From the NCBI RefSeq assembly GCF_907163125.1, contig NZ_OU015319.1:1550001-1614000 (forward strand): a DNA stretch of 64,000 nucleotides. Reading direction: 5' to 3'. This document shows positions 21,368 through 31,018 of this stretch, piece after piece (within the stretch, counting starts at the first letter, position 1; each line of letters begins with the position of its first letter). Made by a program: the position numbers and the translations under genes. The notes beneath the pieces were generated by a model. That model did not search any database and was not told the DNA's origin. It worked only from the letters and a program-made list of their open reading frames with translations. The DNA is from Cloacibacterium caeni. GTDB lineage: Bacteria; Bacteroidota; Bacteroidia; Flavobacteriales; Weeksellaceae.

Positions 21368-21392
21368 AGTCGTCTCGAAATTTCGGACGACT
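21368..21392 (-). terminator. intrinsic terminator of dnaN
   Basis: AGTCGTCTCGAAA/TTTCGGACGACT hairpin followed on the minus strand by six T; located 44 bp past the dnaN stop. Confidence 0.85.
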
Positions 21393-21435
21393 CTATTGAT
21401 ATTTTAATTTTTTACTTTTACCTTTTTACTTGGTA

Positions 21436-22566
21436 TTACATTCCAATTACTGGCATAGAAAGCATTAAGATGTGTTCGTTTTCATCTAAACCATCTACTG
21501 GTTCTACAATTCCTGGTCTGTTTGGCTGAGACATTTTCATCGTGATGTCTTCAGAACCTAAAACAGATAACATTTCTGTTAAAAATTTAGAACTGAAACC
21601 GATGTTGATATCTTCACCTTTATAATCACAAGGAATATTCATATCTGCTTTGTTTGCATATTCTGTATCTTCTGCATGAAGATGCAATACATTACCAGAA
21701 AGCTTAAATCTAACTTGGTTGGTAGATTTGTTTGATAAAATACTCGCTCTTCTGATAGAACTTAGCAATAAGTTTCTGTTCACCGTCAAAACATTCGGAT
21801 TTTCTTTAGGAATTACTGCAGAATAATTAGGATATTTCCCGTCAATTAGTCTACAAATCCAAATATTCTCTCCGAAAGTGAATTTCGCCATATTCTCATT
21901 AAACTCGATGGTTACTTCGTCATTAGAATTTGACAAAATATTTTTGAAAATAGACAAAGGTTTCTTCGGCATGATAAATTCTACCGCTTCTTTATTGGTA
22001 ACATCCGTTCTTTTATACACCACTAATCTGTGAGAATCCGTAGACACGAAATTGGTTTCTTTTTCTGTAAATTGGAAAAGAACTCCCGTCATCACAGGTC
22101 TTAGAGAATCGTTGCTTGTTGCAAACAAGGTATTGCTTAGCGCATCTGCAAGAACTCCAGAAGCTAGCGTAACTTTTTGTGACGCATCAAATTCTGGTAA
22201 TTCTGGATAATCTTCTGCATTATCTAGCGCTACTTCGTAATTGTCTTTCTCGTCTAAAATTTCTAAAAGACCACCTTCACCAGACTCAGAATCTTTTACT
22301 GAAAAAGTAAGCGGTTGGTCTCCAAAAGTTTTAATTAAATCTTGAAAAATTTTTGCAGGAACAGCAATTTTGCCTTGATCATCAGATTTTACAGCAAGAG
22401 AAGTAATAAGTGTGGTTTCGCCATCAGAAGCAGTTATTTTTAGAATTTCATTTTCTAATTCAAAAAGAAAATTTTCTAAAATGGGTCTTGACTGCGAACT
22501 AGAAATTACACCACTTACCACGTTAAGAGCTTTCTGTAATTCGCCACTTGCAACTATAAATTTCAT
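21436..22566 (-). CDS. dnaN: DNA polymerase III sliding clamp (beta subunit)
   Basis: Processivity clamp encircling DNA during replication. Three repeated clamp domains are visible; N-terminus MKFIVASGELQKALNVVSGVI, central FVSTDSHRLVVYKR with the conserved SHRL, and the C-terminal peptide-binding segment ending LMLSMPVIGM, the usual MPMRL-like tail. 376 residues is normal. Single-gene unit with its own promoter and terminator; not linked to dnaA, as is common in Bacteroidota. Confidence 0.97.
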   Translation of the reverse strand: MKFIVASGELQKALNVVSGVISSSQSRPILENFLFELENEILKITASDGETTLITSLAVKSDDQGKIAVPAKIFQDLIKTFGDQPLTFSVKDSESGEGGLLEILDEKDNYEVALDNAEDYPELPEFDASQKVTLASGVLADALSNTLFATSNDSLRPVMTGVLFQFTEKETNFVSTDSHRLVVYKRTDVTNKEAVEFIMPKKPLSIFKNILSNSNDEVTIEFNENMAKFTFGENIWICRLIDGKYPNYSAVIPKENPNVLTVNRNLLLSSIRRASILSNKSTNQVRFKLSGNVLHLHAEDTEYANKADMNIPCDYKGEDINIGFSSKFLTEMLSVLGSEDITMKMSQPNRPGIVEPVDGLDENEHILMLSMPVIGM

Positions 22567-22589
22567 AAATTAAAAAATTATTAAGTATA

Positions 22590-22619
22590 CAAAGATACAA
22601 TTTTGATAATAATAGACAA
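22590..22619 (-). promoter_or_regulatory. promoter of dnaN
   Basis: On the minus strand TTG (22617-22619) and TATCTTTG (22590-22597) are 19 bp apart, an exact fit to the flavobacterial consensus TTG-N17-23-TAnnTTTG, 23 bp upstream of the dnaN ATG. Confidence 0.7.
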
Positions 22620-22638
22620 AGTCGAAAATCATTAAATT

Positions 22639-23271
22639 TTATTCAGTTTTCAACATTGAGAGAATATTGACTTTTCTGTAGTCATTTATTTTATGGTCAA
22701 AGATATCAGCAGAGTAATAAGTGATATTTACTTTTTTACCTACTAAATCTTGATATTTCTTTTCGAGTTCTATATTAGAATCTACATTAGAAATCCAATA
22801 AAATCTGGTTAAAATACCATTATCACCTTTCAAATAAAAAATAACGAAGGCATCCTTTTCTATTTTGGTGATTTCACCATTCATGAATTCCGCTGAATTT
22901 TCTTCTGCAGTAGACTCTTGAGCATATTCATCAGTAAGACCAGACTGGTCTACAAAATTGATAAAAGTATCTGCACATTCTGAAACCATGAGTATTCCCA
23001 ATTTTTCGCCCAATTCTCCCATTTTTTCGTCATTGGTAATATCTTTGGACAAATCTATGCCGTATTCTTTTTTGATTTGTTCTTTGTAAGGTGTAGAAAC
23101 TTTTATGAAACATAAGCCTAATTGCATCTGCATCATTTCTTTAGATTTTTTCTCCAATTTTATTTCTCCAATACATTTACAAGCATCTTGCGCTATTTTT
23201 TTCTTAAAATCTTCTTGAGAATAAGAGAACAATGAAAAGATGGAAAAGAAAAGAATAATAAGTTTTTTCAT
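22639..23271 (-). CDS. secreted hypothetical protein, 210 aa
   Basis: A signal peptide MKKLIILFFSIFSLFSYSQ precedes a soluble domain. It contains DACKCIGEI and LGLCFIKVS and VSECADTFINF, four cysteines that may form disulfides, in a helical region of about 110 residues, followed by a beta-rich tail (residues 130-210). I have the impression similar proteins occur in many flavobacteria, but I know no function. It lies 72 bp upstream of dnaN, in the same direction, with the dnaN promoter overlapping the gap; transcription of the two may be partly separate. Confidence 0.7.
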   Translation of the reverse strand: MKKLIILFFSIFSLFSYSQEDFKKKIAQDACKCIGEIKLEKKSKEMMQMQLGLCFIKVSTPYKEQIKKEYGIDLSKDITNDEKMGELGEKLGILMVSECADTFINFVDQSGLTDEYAQESTAEENSAEFMNGEITKIEKDAFVIFYLKGDNGILTRFYWISNVDSNIELEKKYQDLVGKKVNITYYSADIFDHKINDYRKVNILSMLKTE

Positions 23272-23343
23272 GGTTTTTCAAATGATTAATCCTTTGGTAA
23301 AAGTAACGAAATTTTTCTTTTTTAATGGGCATTTTCTATAAAA

Positions 23344-23375
23344 AAATCCCGAGAAAATATTTTTTCTCGGGATTT
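23344..23375 (-). terminator. intrinsic terminator of the TonB-dependent receptor gene
   Basis: AAATCCCGAGAAAA/TTTTCTCGGGATTT hairpin with T-tail on the minus strand, 5 bp after the receptor stop codon. Confidence 0.88.
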
Positions 23376-23380
23376 AAAAA

Positions 23381-25174
23381 TTATAATTTAAATTGATAGG
23401 TAAAACCTAGATGAAACCACGTTCCGGGCATTTCTACCAGAGAAGTTTCGATGTATTTTACATTCGTAATGTTATTCACCAAAACGTAAAGGTTAAGTTG
23501 GTTTACAGTATAGTTTAATTTATTGTCTAATAGATTATAACTTCCAAGAGAAACTCTATCATTATGTCTGTAAATCAATTCATTCGAAAAATTCCCGAAT
23601 TTATTTCTCAACTTCGCTACAAACTGATGCTTTAAATTGTCTAAAGAATATCTAGAAACAATATTGCTGGCTAATCTTTGATTATCTATGTACGTATAAC
23701 CTACAGAAGTTCCAACCCATGAAGCGAACTGATAATCTGCTTCTAATTCTACACCTTTTGTTTCAATTTTCCCGATGTTTTGTGCAGTCCAAGGTGAAGT
23801 TGGCGTAGCTTTTTGCCAATCGATAGCGTTATCAGACTTTCTCCAAAACGCAGATGCTTTGAGCAAAGTTTTATTGGTTTTGAAAATATAACCGAACTCT
23901 CCTGTTAATGCTTCTTCGGCAACCAAATTTGCATTTCCTTGTTCAGAAGGACTCATGTAATACAAATCGGTGTAAGTAGGAATTCTATTCACTTTAGAAA
24001 AATTACCGAAAAATTTAGAATTTCCGTTGGTAAAACTTGCATCAATTCCTGGATAAAAATAGGTTTTATCATTACTGAAACTCGTGAAAGAAATTCCCGG
24101 AGTAATATTTAATTTTTCACCAAAAAACGACAGATGATGCTCTAGAAAAGCATTGGTAACGGTTCTTTCTCTGCTTCCTAATCGGTTACTTTCTAAAAAT
24201 TCTTTTCTAACATCTACTCCCAATCCTGTAATTCCGAGTTCTGATTTGTAATTTACATTCGCATCAATTCCTACATTATTTCCGATGTGCATATTTCTGT
24301 ATGCTGCAGGATTATTTCTGATGAATAAATACATATCTTGTGCTCTTCTCCAATACAAACGCGTTGCAAAACCTAGATTTTCGTTCACTTTTTTCTCTAG
24401 AGAAGCCGCCACTAAAGAAGTTTGCACTTCTTCATATTGATCTTTGAAAGCTGGTGAAGCATAAAAACCGTTGGCTCCGAACTTTTTTTCTTGAATTCCA
24501 GCTTGAAATTTCACATTCCCGTTTTCTATGTCAAATTGATTTTGATACCAGATATTTTTAATTTTATAATCGGTATTGTATCGATAACCATTTGATTCTG
24601 TATTATTAACCTGAATAAAATTTCTAAATTTTTCGCTGCCGAAATTTGCAGCAACACCGAAACCATGCGTAGAAAAATCCCCAACTTCACCATTAATCGT
24701 TAAATTGTTTTCTGCAGAAACTTTAGTTACAACATTTACCACACCTGCATAAGCTCCTTGTCCGTATCTTCTTGCAGCAGGACCTTTTAAGATTTCAATT
24801 TTTTCTACAGAAGCTAAATCAAACGGAAAATTCATGGTATTGTGACCAGTTTGCGCATCATTCATTCTCACGCCATTTATCAAAACCAAAACTTGTTCAA
24901 AAGAACTTCCTCTGAGAGAAATATCGGTCTGAACGCCATTTGCACCACGTTTTCTGATATCTGCACCTGTATAATAGGCAATTACTTCTTCAATGCTTTG
25001 AGCGGGACTATTCTGAATTTCAGATTTTGTAATAACTGTGATATTTACATTAGATTTTTTGAAAGGCATATTCACCAGTTTACCAGTTAATTCTACCTCA
25101 TCAATTGTTCTTTCTTGCGCATGAACACTTACGAAAAGTGCCAACAGAGCTGCGCTTAAAATTGTTTTTTTCAT
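23381..25174 (-). CDS. TonB-dependent outer-membrane receptor (BtuB/colicin-I-receptor-like)
   Basis: Outer-membrane active transporter powered by TonB/ExbBD. Signal peptide MKKTILSAALLALFVSVHAQ; immediately after it ERTIDEVELTG is a TonB-box-like segment. Plug domain residues about 45-155 (SIEEVIAYYTGADIRKRG, SFEQVLVLINGVRMND, IEILKGPAARRYGQGA); 22-strand barrel to the C-terminal FHLGFTYQFKL. 597 residues with no carboxypeptidase-like domain, so it is not a SusC type; small-ligand (vitamin B12, haem or siderophore) import is likely. No partner gene adjacent. A -7 motif lies at 25201-25208. Confidence 0.9.
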   Translation of the reverse strand: MKKTILSAALLALFVSVHAQERTIDEVELTGKLVNMPFKKSNVNITVITKSEIQNSPAQSIEEVIAYYTGADIRKRGANGVQTDISLRGSSFEQVLVLINGVRMNDAQTGHNTMNFPFDLASVEKIEILKGPAARRYGQGAYAGVVNVVTKVSAENNLTINGEVGDFSTHGFGVAANFGSEKFRNFIQVNNTESNGYRYNTDYKIKNIWYQNQFDIENGNVKFQAGIQEKKFGANGFYASPAFKDQYEEVQTSLVAASLEKKVNENLGFATRLYWRRAQDMYLFIRNNPAAYRNMHIGNNVGIDANVNYKSELGITGLGVDVRKEFLESNRLGSRERTVTNAFLEHHLSFFGEKLNITPGISFTSFSNDKTYFYPGIDASFTNGNSKFFGNFSKVNRIPTYTDLYYMSPSEQGNANLVAEEALTGEFGYIFKTNKTLLKASAFWRKSDNAIDWQKATPTSPWTAQNIGKIETKGVELEADYQFASWVGTSVGYTYIDNQRLASNIVSRYSLDNLKHQFVAKLRNKFGNFSNELIYRHNDRVSLGSYNLLDNKLNYTVNQLNLYVLVNNITNVKYIETSLVEMPGTWFHLGFTYQFKL

Positions 25175-25200
25175 ATTTTAATTTTTCATAAAAAATCGGC

Positions 25201-25208
25201 CAAATTTA
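25201..25208 (-). promoter_or_regulatory. -7 promoter element of the TonB-dependent receptor
   Basis: TAAATTTG on the minus strand, exact TAnnTTTG, 27 bp before the start codon and downstream of the terminator at 25263-25291, so the receptor has a promoter independent of the small upstream transcript. Confidence 0.5.
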
Positions 25209-25262
25209 TATGAAAAATTTAGAGTAAAAAAATTAAAATTCTTAAATTTTTTTACAAATAAA

Positions 25263-25291
25263 AAAGGACACAAAAAATATCTGTGTCCTTT
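25263..25291 (-). terminator. intrinsic terminator upstream of the TonB receptor
   Basis: Ten-bp stem AAAGGACACA/TGTGTCCTTT followed by T-run on the minus strand. No annotated gene ends here apart from the 16-codon ORF, so it should end a small transcript. Confidence 0.75.
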
Positions 25292-25315
25292 ATAGTTGCT
25301 AGATAAATACACTAG

Positions 25316-25366
25316 CTATCTCATTTTCATCAAATGTGTAATTAGGTGATTAATGAATTTTTTCAT
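25316..25366 (-). CDS. candidate small ORF, 16 aa
   Basis: On the minus strand ATG at 25366 opens MKKFINHLITHLMKMR, stop TAG at 25316-25318, followed 25 bp later by a strong intrinsic terminator. The peptide is amphipathic and basic with two His. No database-recognised family; it could be a leader peptide, a small membrane-active peptide, or chance within an sRNA. Confidence 0.3.
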   Translation of the reverse strand: MKKFINHLITHLMKMR

Positions 25367-25491
25367 AATTACTTTTTTTAATTACAATTTGAACTCTAAA
25401 AATTGCATTTTTTTGAATTTTCAAATTATTTCATGTTAAATTTTACAAGTTTTATCCATAATTCTCCTTTCAAAATTTGGTAATTTTTCCG

Positions 25492-25499
25492 TAATTTTG
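25492..25499 (+). promoter_or_regulatory. -7 promoter element of uvrA
   Basis: TAATTTTG, exact TAnnTTTG, 17 bp upstream of the uvrA ATG. No TTG at the -33 position, so only half the promoter is supported. Confidence 0.5.
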
Positions 25500-25516
25500 C
25501 TCTTCTTCAATTCATT

Positions 25517-28300
25517 ATGATTACAACTCAAGAAATCGATATCAAAAAACATCTTTTCGTAAAAAACGCACATCTTAATAATCTCAAAAACATAGATGTA
25601 CTGATTCCGAAAAACAAACTCATCGTAATTACTGGTGTTTCAGGAAGCGGAAAATCTTCGCTTGCTTTTGACACGATTTACGCAGAAGGACAGAGACGTT
25701 ATGTAGAATCTTTGAGTTCTTATGCTCGTCAGTTTCTTGGTAAATTAGAAAAACCAAAAATTGACGACATCAAAGGTTTAGCGCCTTCTATTGCCATTCA
25801 GCAGAAGGTAATTTCTAGCAATCCTCGTTCTACTGTAGGAACTTCTACCGAAATTTATGATTACCTGAAACTCCTTTTTGCTAGAGTTGGCAGAACCTAC
25901 TCTCCTATTTCTGGAGACGAAGTGAAAAAAGATTCGGTGACAGATGTGATAGATTATATCGAAAAAAATGAAGGAAAAACATTTCTTCTGAGAGCGCCGC
26001 TTCTTTTTGAAGTCAAAAAATTCAAAGAACAACTCAAAACATTAAAAGTTGCAGGTTTTACAAGATTAGAAATCAATGGAAACCTTGCCAATATTGAAGA
26101 TTTAGAAAGTTTTGGTTTCGTTCCAGAAGAAAACATGGAAATTCATCTCGTGATTGACCGATTTTCTTATGATAATGATGAACATTTTCTTCAAAGATTG
26201 GCAGATTCTGTTCAAATGGCGTTTTATGAAGGTCACGAAACTTGCTCTTTAAAAGAAATTGAAACCGAAAATGTAAAAGAATTTTCTAATAAATTTGAAT
26301 TAGACGGAATCACGTTCAACGAACCTAATGTTCATTTTTTCAGTTTTAATAATCCTTATGGCGCTTGTCCAGAATGTGAAGGTTATGGAAAAGTCATCGG
26401 AATAGATGAAGATTTGGTGATTCCGAATAAAAATTTGTCGGTTTTTGAAGATGCAGTTGCTTGTTGGAAAGGAGAATCTATGAGCGAATGGAAAAGAGAT
26501 TTCATCAAAAAAGCAAAAGATTTCCCTATTCATAAACCGTATCATCAACTCACAAAAGAACAGAAAAATTATCTTTGGAGAGGCGATAAAAACAAAAACT
26601 TCCCGAGTATTGATAATTTTTTCAAAATGCTGGAAGAAAATTTGTACAAAATTCAGTACAGAGTCATGCTTTCCAGATACCGTGGAAAAACTACTTGCCC
26701 AACTTGCGAAGGAAAACGCCTTCGTCCAGAAACAGAATATGTGAAAATTGATGGTCACGACATTCAATCTTTGGTAGAAATTCCTTTAGATGAATTGCTT
26801 CCGTTGATGAAAAATTTGAAACTCAACCAACACGATGCGGAAATCGCCAAAAGATTAACCTACGAAATCAACACTCGTTTAGAATTTTTGAATAAAGTTG
26901 GATTAGGTTATTTGACTTTAAACAGAACTTCTAACACGCTTTCTGGTGGAGAATCGCAGAGAATTAATCTCGCCACTTCGCTCGGTAGTTCTTTGGTGGG
27001 AAGTATTTATATTCTTGATGAACCAAGTATTGGTCTGCATTCACGAGATACCGAAAATTTAATTGAAGTTCTTAAAAATCTTCGTGATTTAGGAAATACA
27101 GTGATTGTGGTAGAACATGATGAAGATGTGATGAAAGCAGCGGATTATATTATAGACATTGGTCCTGAAGCTGGATTTTTGGGTGGTGAATTGGTTTTTG
27201 CAGGAAATTTCAAGGAATTGAAAGGTGCAGATACTTTGACCTCGAAATATTTAACGGGAAGATTAGAAATAGAAGTCCCAAAAACCAGAAGAAAACCGAA
27301 AGAATTCATCAAAATAAAAGGAGCAAGACAGAATAATCTTAAAAACATAGATGTAGATGTTCCTTTGGAAGTTCTTACCGTAATTTCGGGCGTTTCTGGA
27401 AGTGGAAAATCTACTTTAATGAAAGAAATCCTTACGAATGCCATTCAGATAGAATTAGGAATGGGCGGTAAAAAAGCAGATTACGATTCGGTGGAATTTC
27501 CTAAAAAAGTGATTCAAAATATTGAATTGATTGATCAAAACCCAATCGGAAAATCTTCTCGTTCTAATCCTGTCACTTATTTGAAGGCTTATGACGACAT
27601 CAGAGACCTTTTTGCGAAGCAGAAATCTGCAAAAGTTCAAGGGCTGAAACCAAAACATTTTTCTTTCAACGTAGATGGTGGAAGATGTGATGAATGCAAA
27701 GGAGAAGGTGTAATTACTGTTTCAATGCAGTTTATGGCTGATATAGAATTAGAATGCGAACATTGCCACGGAACACGTTTCAAAGATGAAATTCTGGAAG
27801 TAAAATATGATGAAAAAAATATTTCTGACATTTTACACATGACTGTAGATGAAGCACTTGAATTTTTCTCAGAAAACCACGAAGAAAAAATTGTAACCAA
27901 ACTAAAACCACTTCAAGACGTTGGCTTGGGGTATTTGCAATTAGGGCAAAGTTCTTCTACGCTTTCTGGTGGTGAAGCTCAAAGAGTAAAACTGGCGTCG
28001 TTTTTGGTAAAAGGTGCAACAACAGAAAAAACGCTTTTCGTTTTCGATGAACCGAGTACAGGATTGCATTTTCATGATATTAATAAACTTTTGAAATCGC
28101 TTCAGGCTTTAATTGGTTTAGGACATTCTGTGATTGTCATTGAACATCAGCCAGATATTATTAAGTCTGCAGATTACATCATTGACATCGGTCCAGATGC
28201 TGGAAAACACGGTGGAGAAGTAGTTTTTGCAGGAACTCCAGAAGATTTGGCACAAGATAAATTCTCTAGAACAGCGAAATTTGTTGCTGAAAAATTATAA
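25517..28300 (+). CDS. uvrA: excinuclease ABC subunit A
   Basis: Damage-recognition ATPase of nucleotide excision repair. Two ABC modules: Walker [16 protein letters not shown] (residues about 41-55) and [15 protein letters not shown] (about 630); ABC signatures [12 protein letters not shown] and [12 protein letters not shown]; Walker [12 protein letters not shown] and [11 protein letters not shown]. Two intact Cys4 zinc modules: CPECEGYG...CPTCEGKR and CDECKGEG...CEHCHGTR. 927 residues is close to the family norm. Cytosolic. The downstream hydrolase begins 4 bp after its stop, so the two are probably cotranscribed. Confidence 0.98.
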   Translation: MITTQEIDIKKHLFVKNAHLNNLKNIDVLIPKNKLIVITGVSGSGKSSLAFDTIYAEGQRRYVESLSSYARQFLGKLEKPKIDDIKGLAPSIAIQQKVISSNPRSTVGTSTEIYDYLKLLFARVGRTYSPISGDEVKKDSVTDVIDYIEKNEGKTFLLRAPLLFEVKKFKEQLKTLKVAGFTRLEINGNLANIEDLESFGFVPEENMEIHLVIDRFSYDNDEHFLQRLADSVQMAFYEGHETCSLKEIETENVKEFSNKFELDGITFNEPNVHFFSFNNPYGACPECEGYGKVIGIDEDLVIPNKNLSVFEDAVACWKGESMSEWKRDFIKKAKDFPIHKPYHQLTKEQKNYLWRGDKNKNFPSIDNFFKMLEENLYKIQYRVMLSRYRGKTTCPTCEGKRLRPETEYVKIDGHDIQSLVEIPLDELLPLMKNLKLNQHDAEIAKRLTYEINTRLEFLNKVGLGYLTLNRTSNTLSGGESQRINLATSLGSSLVGSIYILDEPSIGLHSRDTENLIEVLKNLRDLGNTVIVVEHDEDVMKAADYIIDIGPEAGFLGGELVFAGNFKELKGADTLTSKYLTGRLEIEVPKTRRKPKEFIKIKGARQNNLKNIDVDVPLEVLTVISGVSGSGKSTLMKEILTNAIQIELGMGGKKADYDSVEFPKKVIQNIELIDQNPIGKSSRSNPVTYLKAYDDIRDLFAKQKSAKVQGLKPKHFSFNVDGGRCDECKGEGVITVSMQFMADIELECEHCHGTRFKDEILEVKYDEKNISDILHMTVDEALEFFSENHEEKIVTKLKPLQDVGLGYLQLGQSSSTLSGGEAQRVKLASFLVKGATTEKTLFVFDEPSTGLHFHDINKLLKSLQALIGLGHSVIVIEHQPDIIKSADYIIDIGPDAGKHGGEVVFAGTPEDLAQDKFSRTAKFVAEKL

Positions 28301-28304
28301 TTGA

Positions 28305-29265
28305 ATGCCTATTCTTCCTTCCGAATATCAACCTAAAAAAAATCTTCAGAAATGGAGATTTTTCTACGATTTACAGTGCTTTATTTAGAAAAGTTACTGG
28401 TATAACTCAACAAAGAGAAAGACTAGAACTTTCTGATGGCGATTTTCTGGATTTAGATTGGAGTTTTGCCAAAGAAAAAACTGACCGTTGTGTTATCTTA
28501 TTTCATGGTTTAGAAGGCAGCGCACAGAGACATTATATGTTGGGAGCAGCAAAAATCTTCAATGAAAACGGCTTTGATTGTTGTGCTGTAAATCACAGAG
28601 ATTGTTCCGGAGAAAGCAATAGAGTACATTATTCTTATCATTCTGGAAGAACCGATGATGTGCAAGAAGTGATAGAAAAGGTGCTTTCTAAAAACTATGA
28701 AAAAATCATTCTAAAAGGGTTTAGTCTTGGTGGAAATTTGTGTTTGAAATACGCTGGTGAAAGCAGAGACATTTCTGATAAAATAAAAGCAGTTATTGCC
28801 ATTTCTACACCAATAGATTTAAAAGGTTCTATGCACAAATTAACCTCTAAAAGAAATCGTTTGTATGCCGACAATTTCCTGAAAACCTTAAAAAAGAAAA
28901 CGCTACTCAAGTGCAAAAGATTTCCAGAATTTTTATCTGAATCAGAAATCAAAAACATCAAAGATTTAAAGGAATTTGATGATGTTTATACTTCAAAAGT
29001 TAACGGATTCACAGACGCTTTTGATTATTATGAAAAATGCAGTTCTAAACAGTTTTTAAAGAATATTAAAATTCCGACACTTCTTATCAATGCTAAAAAC
29101 GACAGTTTTCTTTCTGAAAGTTGCTTTCCTAAAGAAGAAGCATTAGCCAATTCTTTTTTGCATTTAGAGATTCCTGACTTTGGTGGACATGTAGGATTTA
29201 TAGGAGAAAAGAATGCTTTTTACACTGAAAAAAGAGCATTAGAATTTGCACAGCAATATTTATAA
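28305..29265 (+). pseudogene. alpha/beta hydrolase (YheT-like) with a frameshift in an A8 run
   Basis: From ATG 28305 the frame reads MPILPSEYQP and then hits eight A (28335-28342). With seven A it would continue KKIFRNGDFSTIYSALFRKV into the frame that is open to 29265. As written, that frame is closed after 25 codons and the next in-frame ATG is at 28537, leaving 242 residues and cutting off the first strand and LFHGLEGS. The main part shows KGFSLGGNLCLKY (nucleophile Ser), NAKNDSFLSE (Asp) and FGGHVGF (His), the AB-hydrolase 4 (YheT) pattern. One-base insertion or sequence error; slippage could also restore the product. Confidence 0.85.
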
Positions 29266-29418
29266 ACAAAAAAATTGTGCAGAACATGTGAATATTAACA
29301 TTCCGTTAATATACTGATTTATAATAATTTGTAATTTTAATTCAGGAAAATAAAAGTTATGCATTTTTCTGTATCCAATTCACTAGAAATCATCATTAAA
29401 TTTGAGATAAAAATTTAA

Positions 29419-29444
29419 GGGAAGCATCGTCGGCTTCCCTTTTC
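29419..29444 (+). terminator. intrinsic terminator
   Basis: GGGAAGC/GCTTCCC stem with TTTTCTTTT tail. It lies about 150 bp after the hydrolase gene and might also end a short transcript from the gap; a 19-codon ORF from ATG 29360 immediately precedes it but is not supported otherwise. Confidence 0.7.
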
Positions 29445-29485
29445 TTTTGGCTTTTAACTAAAAAAATGAGATGTCTTTATCTACT

Positions 29486-29510
29486 GAACCTGCTTCTAAA
29501 GAGTGGGTTC
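29486..29510 (+). terminator. second terminator-like hairpin
   Basis: GAACCTGCT/AGTGGGTTC stem (two G-U pairs) followed by TTTTATTTTT, 42 bp after the previous terminator. Confidence 0.5.
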
Positions 29511-29534
29511 TTTTATTTTTGTCTTCTTTAAATT

Positions 29535-29600
29535 TCGGCTAAAGCCCTATAAATTTATAATTAAAAAAAGCGAACTAAAGTCCGCTCCTATTGATAAAAA
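29535..29600. repeat. REP-like element (GGCTAAAGCC / ACTAAAGTCCGCTCC)
   Basis: Contains GGCTAAAGCC and GAACTAAAGTCCGCTCCTAT, words I recognise as common extragenic repeats of flavobacteria, with a small hairpin AAAAATCAATGTTTTT region beside them. Confidence 0.45.
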
Positions 29601-29649
29601 TCAATGTTTTTATTGAATATATTTTCTTACTTTTAAATTCATAAATTTT

Positions 29650-29721
29650 GGCCTCATAGTTCAATGGATAGAATAGAAGTTTCCTAAACTTTAGATACAG
29701 GTTCGATTCCTGTTGAGGCTA
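29650..29721 (+). tRNA. tRNA-Arg (anticodon CCU)
   Basis: Cloverleaf folds by eye: acceptor GGCCTCA with TGAGGCT, anticodon stem GAAGT/ACTTT with loop TTCCTAA (anticodon CCT), T-arm CAGGTTCGATTCCTG. No CCA encoded. It reads AGG codons. Confidence 0.9.
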
Positions 29722-29726
29722 CTTTT

Positions 29727-29765
29727 TGAATGGGAGAATGGGAGAATGGGAGAATGGTAGAATTG
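29727..29765. repeat. octanucleotide tandem repeat (GGGAGAAT)n
   Basis: Three to four copies of an 8-mer directly after tRNA-Arg, followed by a CTACAATTCTAT direct repeat up to the stop of the M28 peptidase. Confidence 0.7.
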
Positions 29766-29836
29766 GGGAATTATAGAAAATAAAAATTTTTAAAAAAAAA
29801 TTAGCTCTACAATTCTATCGCTCTACAATTCTATAA

Positions 29837-30850
29837 CTACTTTTTATCTACCACAATTCTCTCCTTGCGATTGGCTAATTCCCAAGCGGTTGCAAAAACG
29901 AGTTGTGCTCTTTTTTGAAGTAATGGATAATCTATTTTCTCCGGATCATCTGTTGGTTGATGATAATCTTCGTGAATTCCGTCAAAGAAAAACGCTACAG
30001 GAATGCCGTGTTTTGCAAAATTATAATGGTCACTTCTGTAGTATAATCTCATTGGGTCATTAGGATCATCATATTTATAGTTGAATTCTAGATTTTGAGT
30101 CGCTTTATTGGCTGCTACATTTATTTTTTTTAATTCAGTAGAAAGCATATCAGAACCGATAACGTAGACATAATTCTTGCCTTCGTTTTCTTTATCACTT
30201 CTACCAATCATGTCGATATTTAGGTTTGCCACAGTGTTCTTTAAATCAAATACTGGATTCTCGGAATAATATTTAGAACCTAATAAGCCGTGTTCTTCCC
30301 CAGTTACATGTAAGAAAAGAATGGAACGTTTCGGACCTTTTCCTGCTTTCTTTGCTTGTTGGAAAGCTTCTGCAATTTCCATTACCGCAACTGTTCCACT
30401 TCCGTCGTCATCTGCTCCATTGTACACTACTCCATTATTGGTTCCAACGTGGTCATAATGTGCAGAAATCACGATGATTTCTTCTGGTTTTTCTGTTCCT
30501 TCTATAAATGCCAGTATATTTTCTGAGTCAGGAAGCTCTCCTCTTCTGCTTTTCAAAGCTTCTTTTGGGACTTTTTGATAATAACTTCCCAATGCTTTTG
30601 GATAAGAAACGCCTAAGTTTTTATAGTAATCTATCATGTAAACGCCTGCTTTTTTTTGACCTTCAGAGCCGGTTTGTCTGCCTTCCATCTCGTCTGAAGC
30701 AATGACCATTAGGTTTTTCTTCAGTTCTTCTGCATTGATGGATTCATAGGCGGTTTTAAAAGCTTTTCCTTCGTAGGATAAGTTATTAGAAGCACAACTA
30801 TATAATAACACTGATGCTACTATTGGAACAAAAATTCTTGTCAATTTCAT
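29837..30850 (-). CDS. M28-family zinc aminopeptidase, lipoprotein
   Basis: Exported metallopeptidase with two zinc ions. ATG at 30850 gives a lipoprotein signal MKLTRIFVPIVASVLLYSC; the longer ORF from 31018 adds 56 unlikely residues and is rejected. Zinc and catalytic residues: SAHYDHVG (His, Asp), GADDDGSG (bridging Asp), TGEEHGLLGS (Glu pair), and DMIGR; a later SDHYNF supplies the last His. Sequence ASDEMEGRQTGSEGQKKA is the typical N-terminal family motif. 337 residues. Probably on the cell envelope, removing N-terminal residues from peptides. Confidence 0.9.
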   Translation of the reverse strand: MKLTRIFVPIVASVLLYSCASNNLSYEGKAFKTAYESINAEELKKNLMVIASDEMEGRQTGSEGQKKAGVYMIDYYKNLGVSYPKALGSYYQKVPKEALKSRRGELPDSENILAFIEGTEKPEEIIVISAHYDHVGTNNGVVYNGADDDGSGTVAVMEIAEAFQQAKKAGKGPKRSILFLHVTGEEHGLLGSKYYSENPVFDLKNTVANLNIDMIGRSDKENEGKNYVYVIGSDMLSTELKKINVAANKATQNLEFNYKYDDPNDPMRLYYRSDHYNFAKHGIPVAFFFDGIHEDYHQPTDDPEKIDYPLLQKRAQLVFATAWELANRKERIVVDKK

Positions 30851-31018
30851 TTTTTTATCATTTTTAATGAAGTAAAAATAGTTTTTTTTAGGAAATAAAT
30901 GCCTAAAACCCTTACAAAAGCAAAGTTTAATCTTTGTTTTTCTGTATTTCTTAGTGATTTGATAACAGAGTCTTCCCTTCTTTTGAGATGAAGAAGATAT
31001 AAGATTTACATTCTTCAT

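Noticed and set aside
29360-29419. 19-codon ORF before the terminator at 29419
   Set aside because: Nothing beyond position supports it; peptide MHFSVSNSLEIIIKF is unremarkable and no exact -7 motif precedes it.
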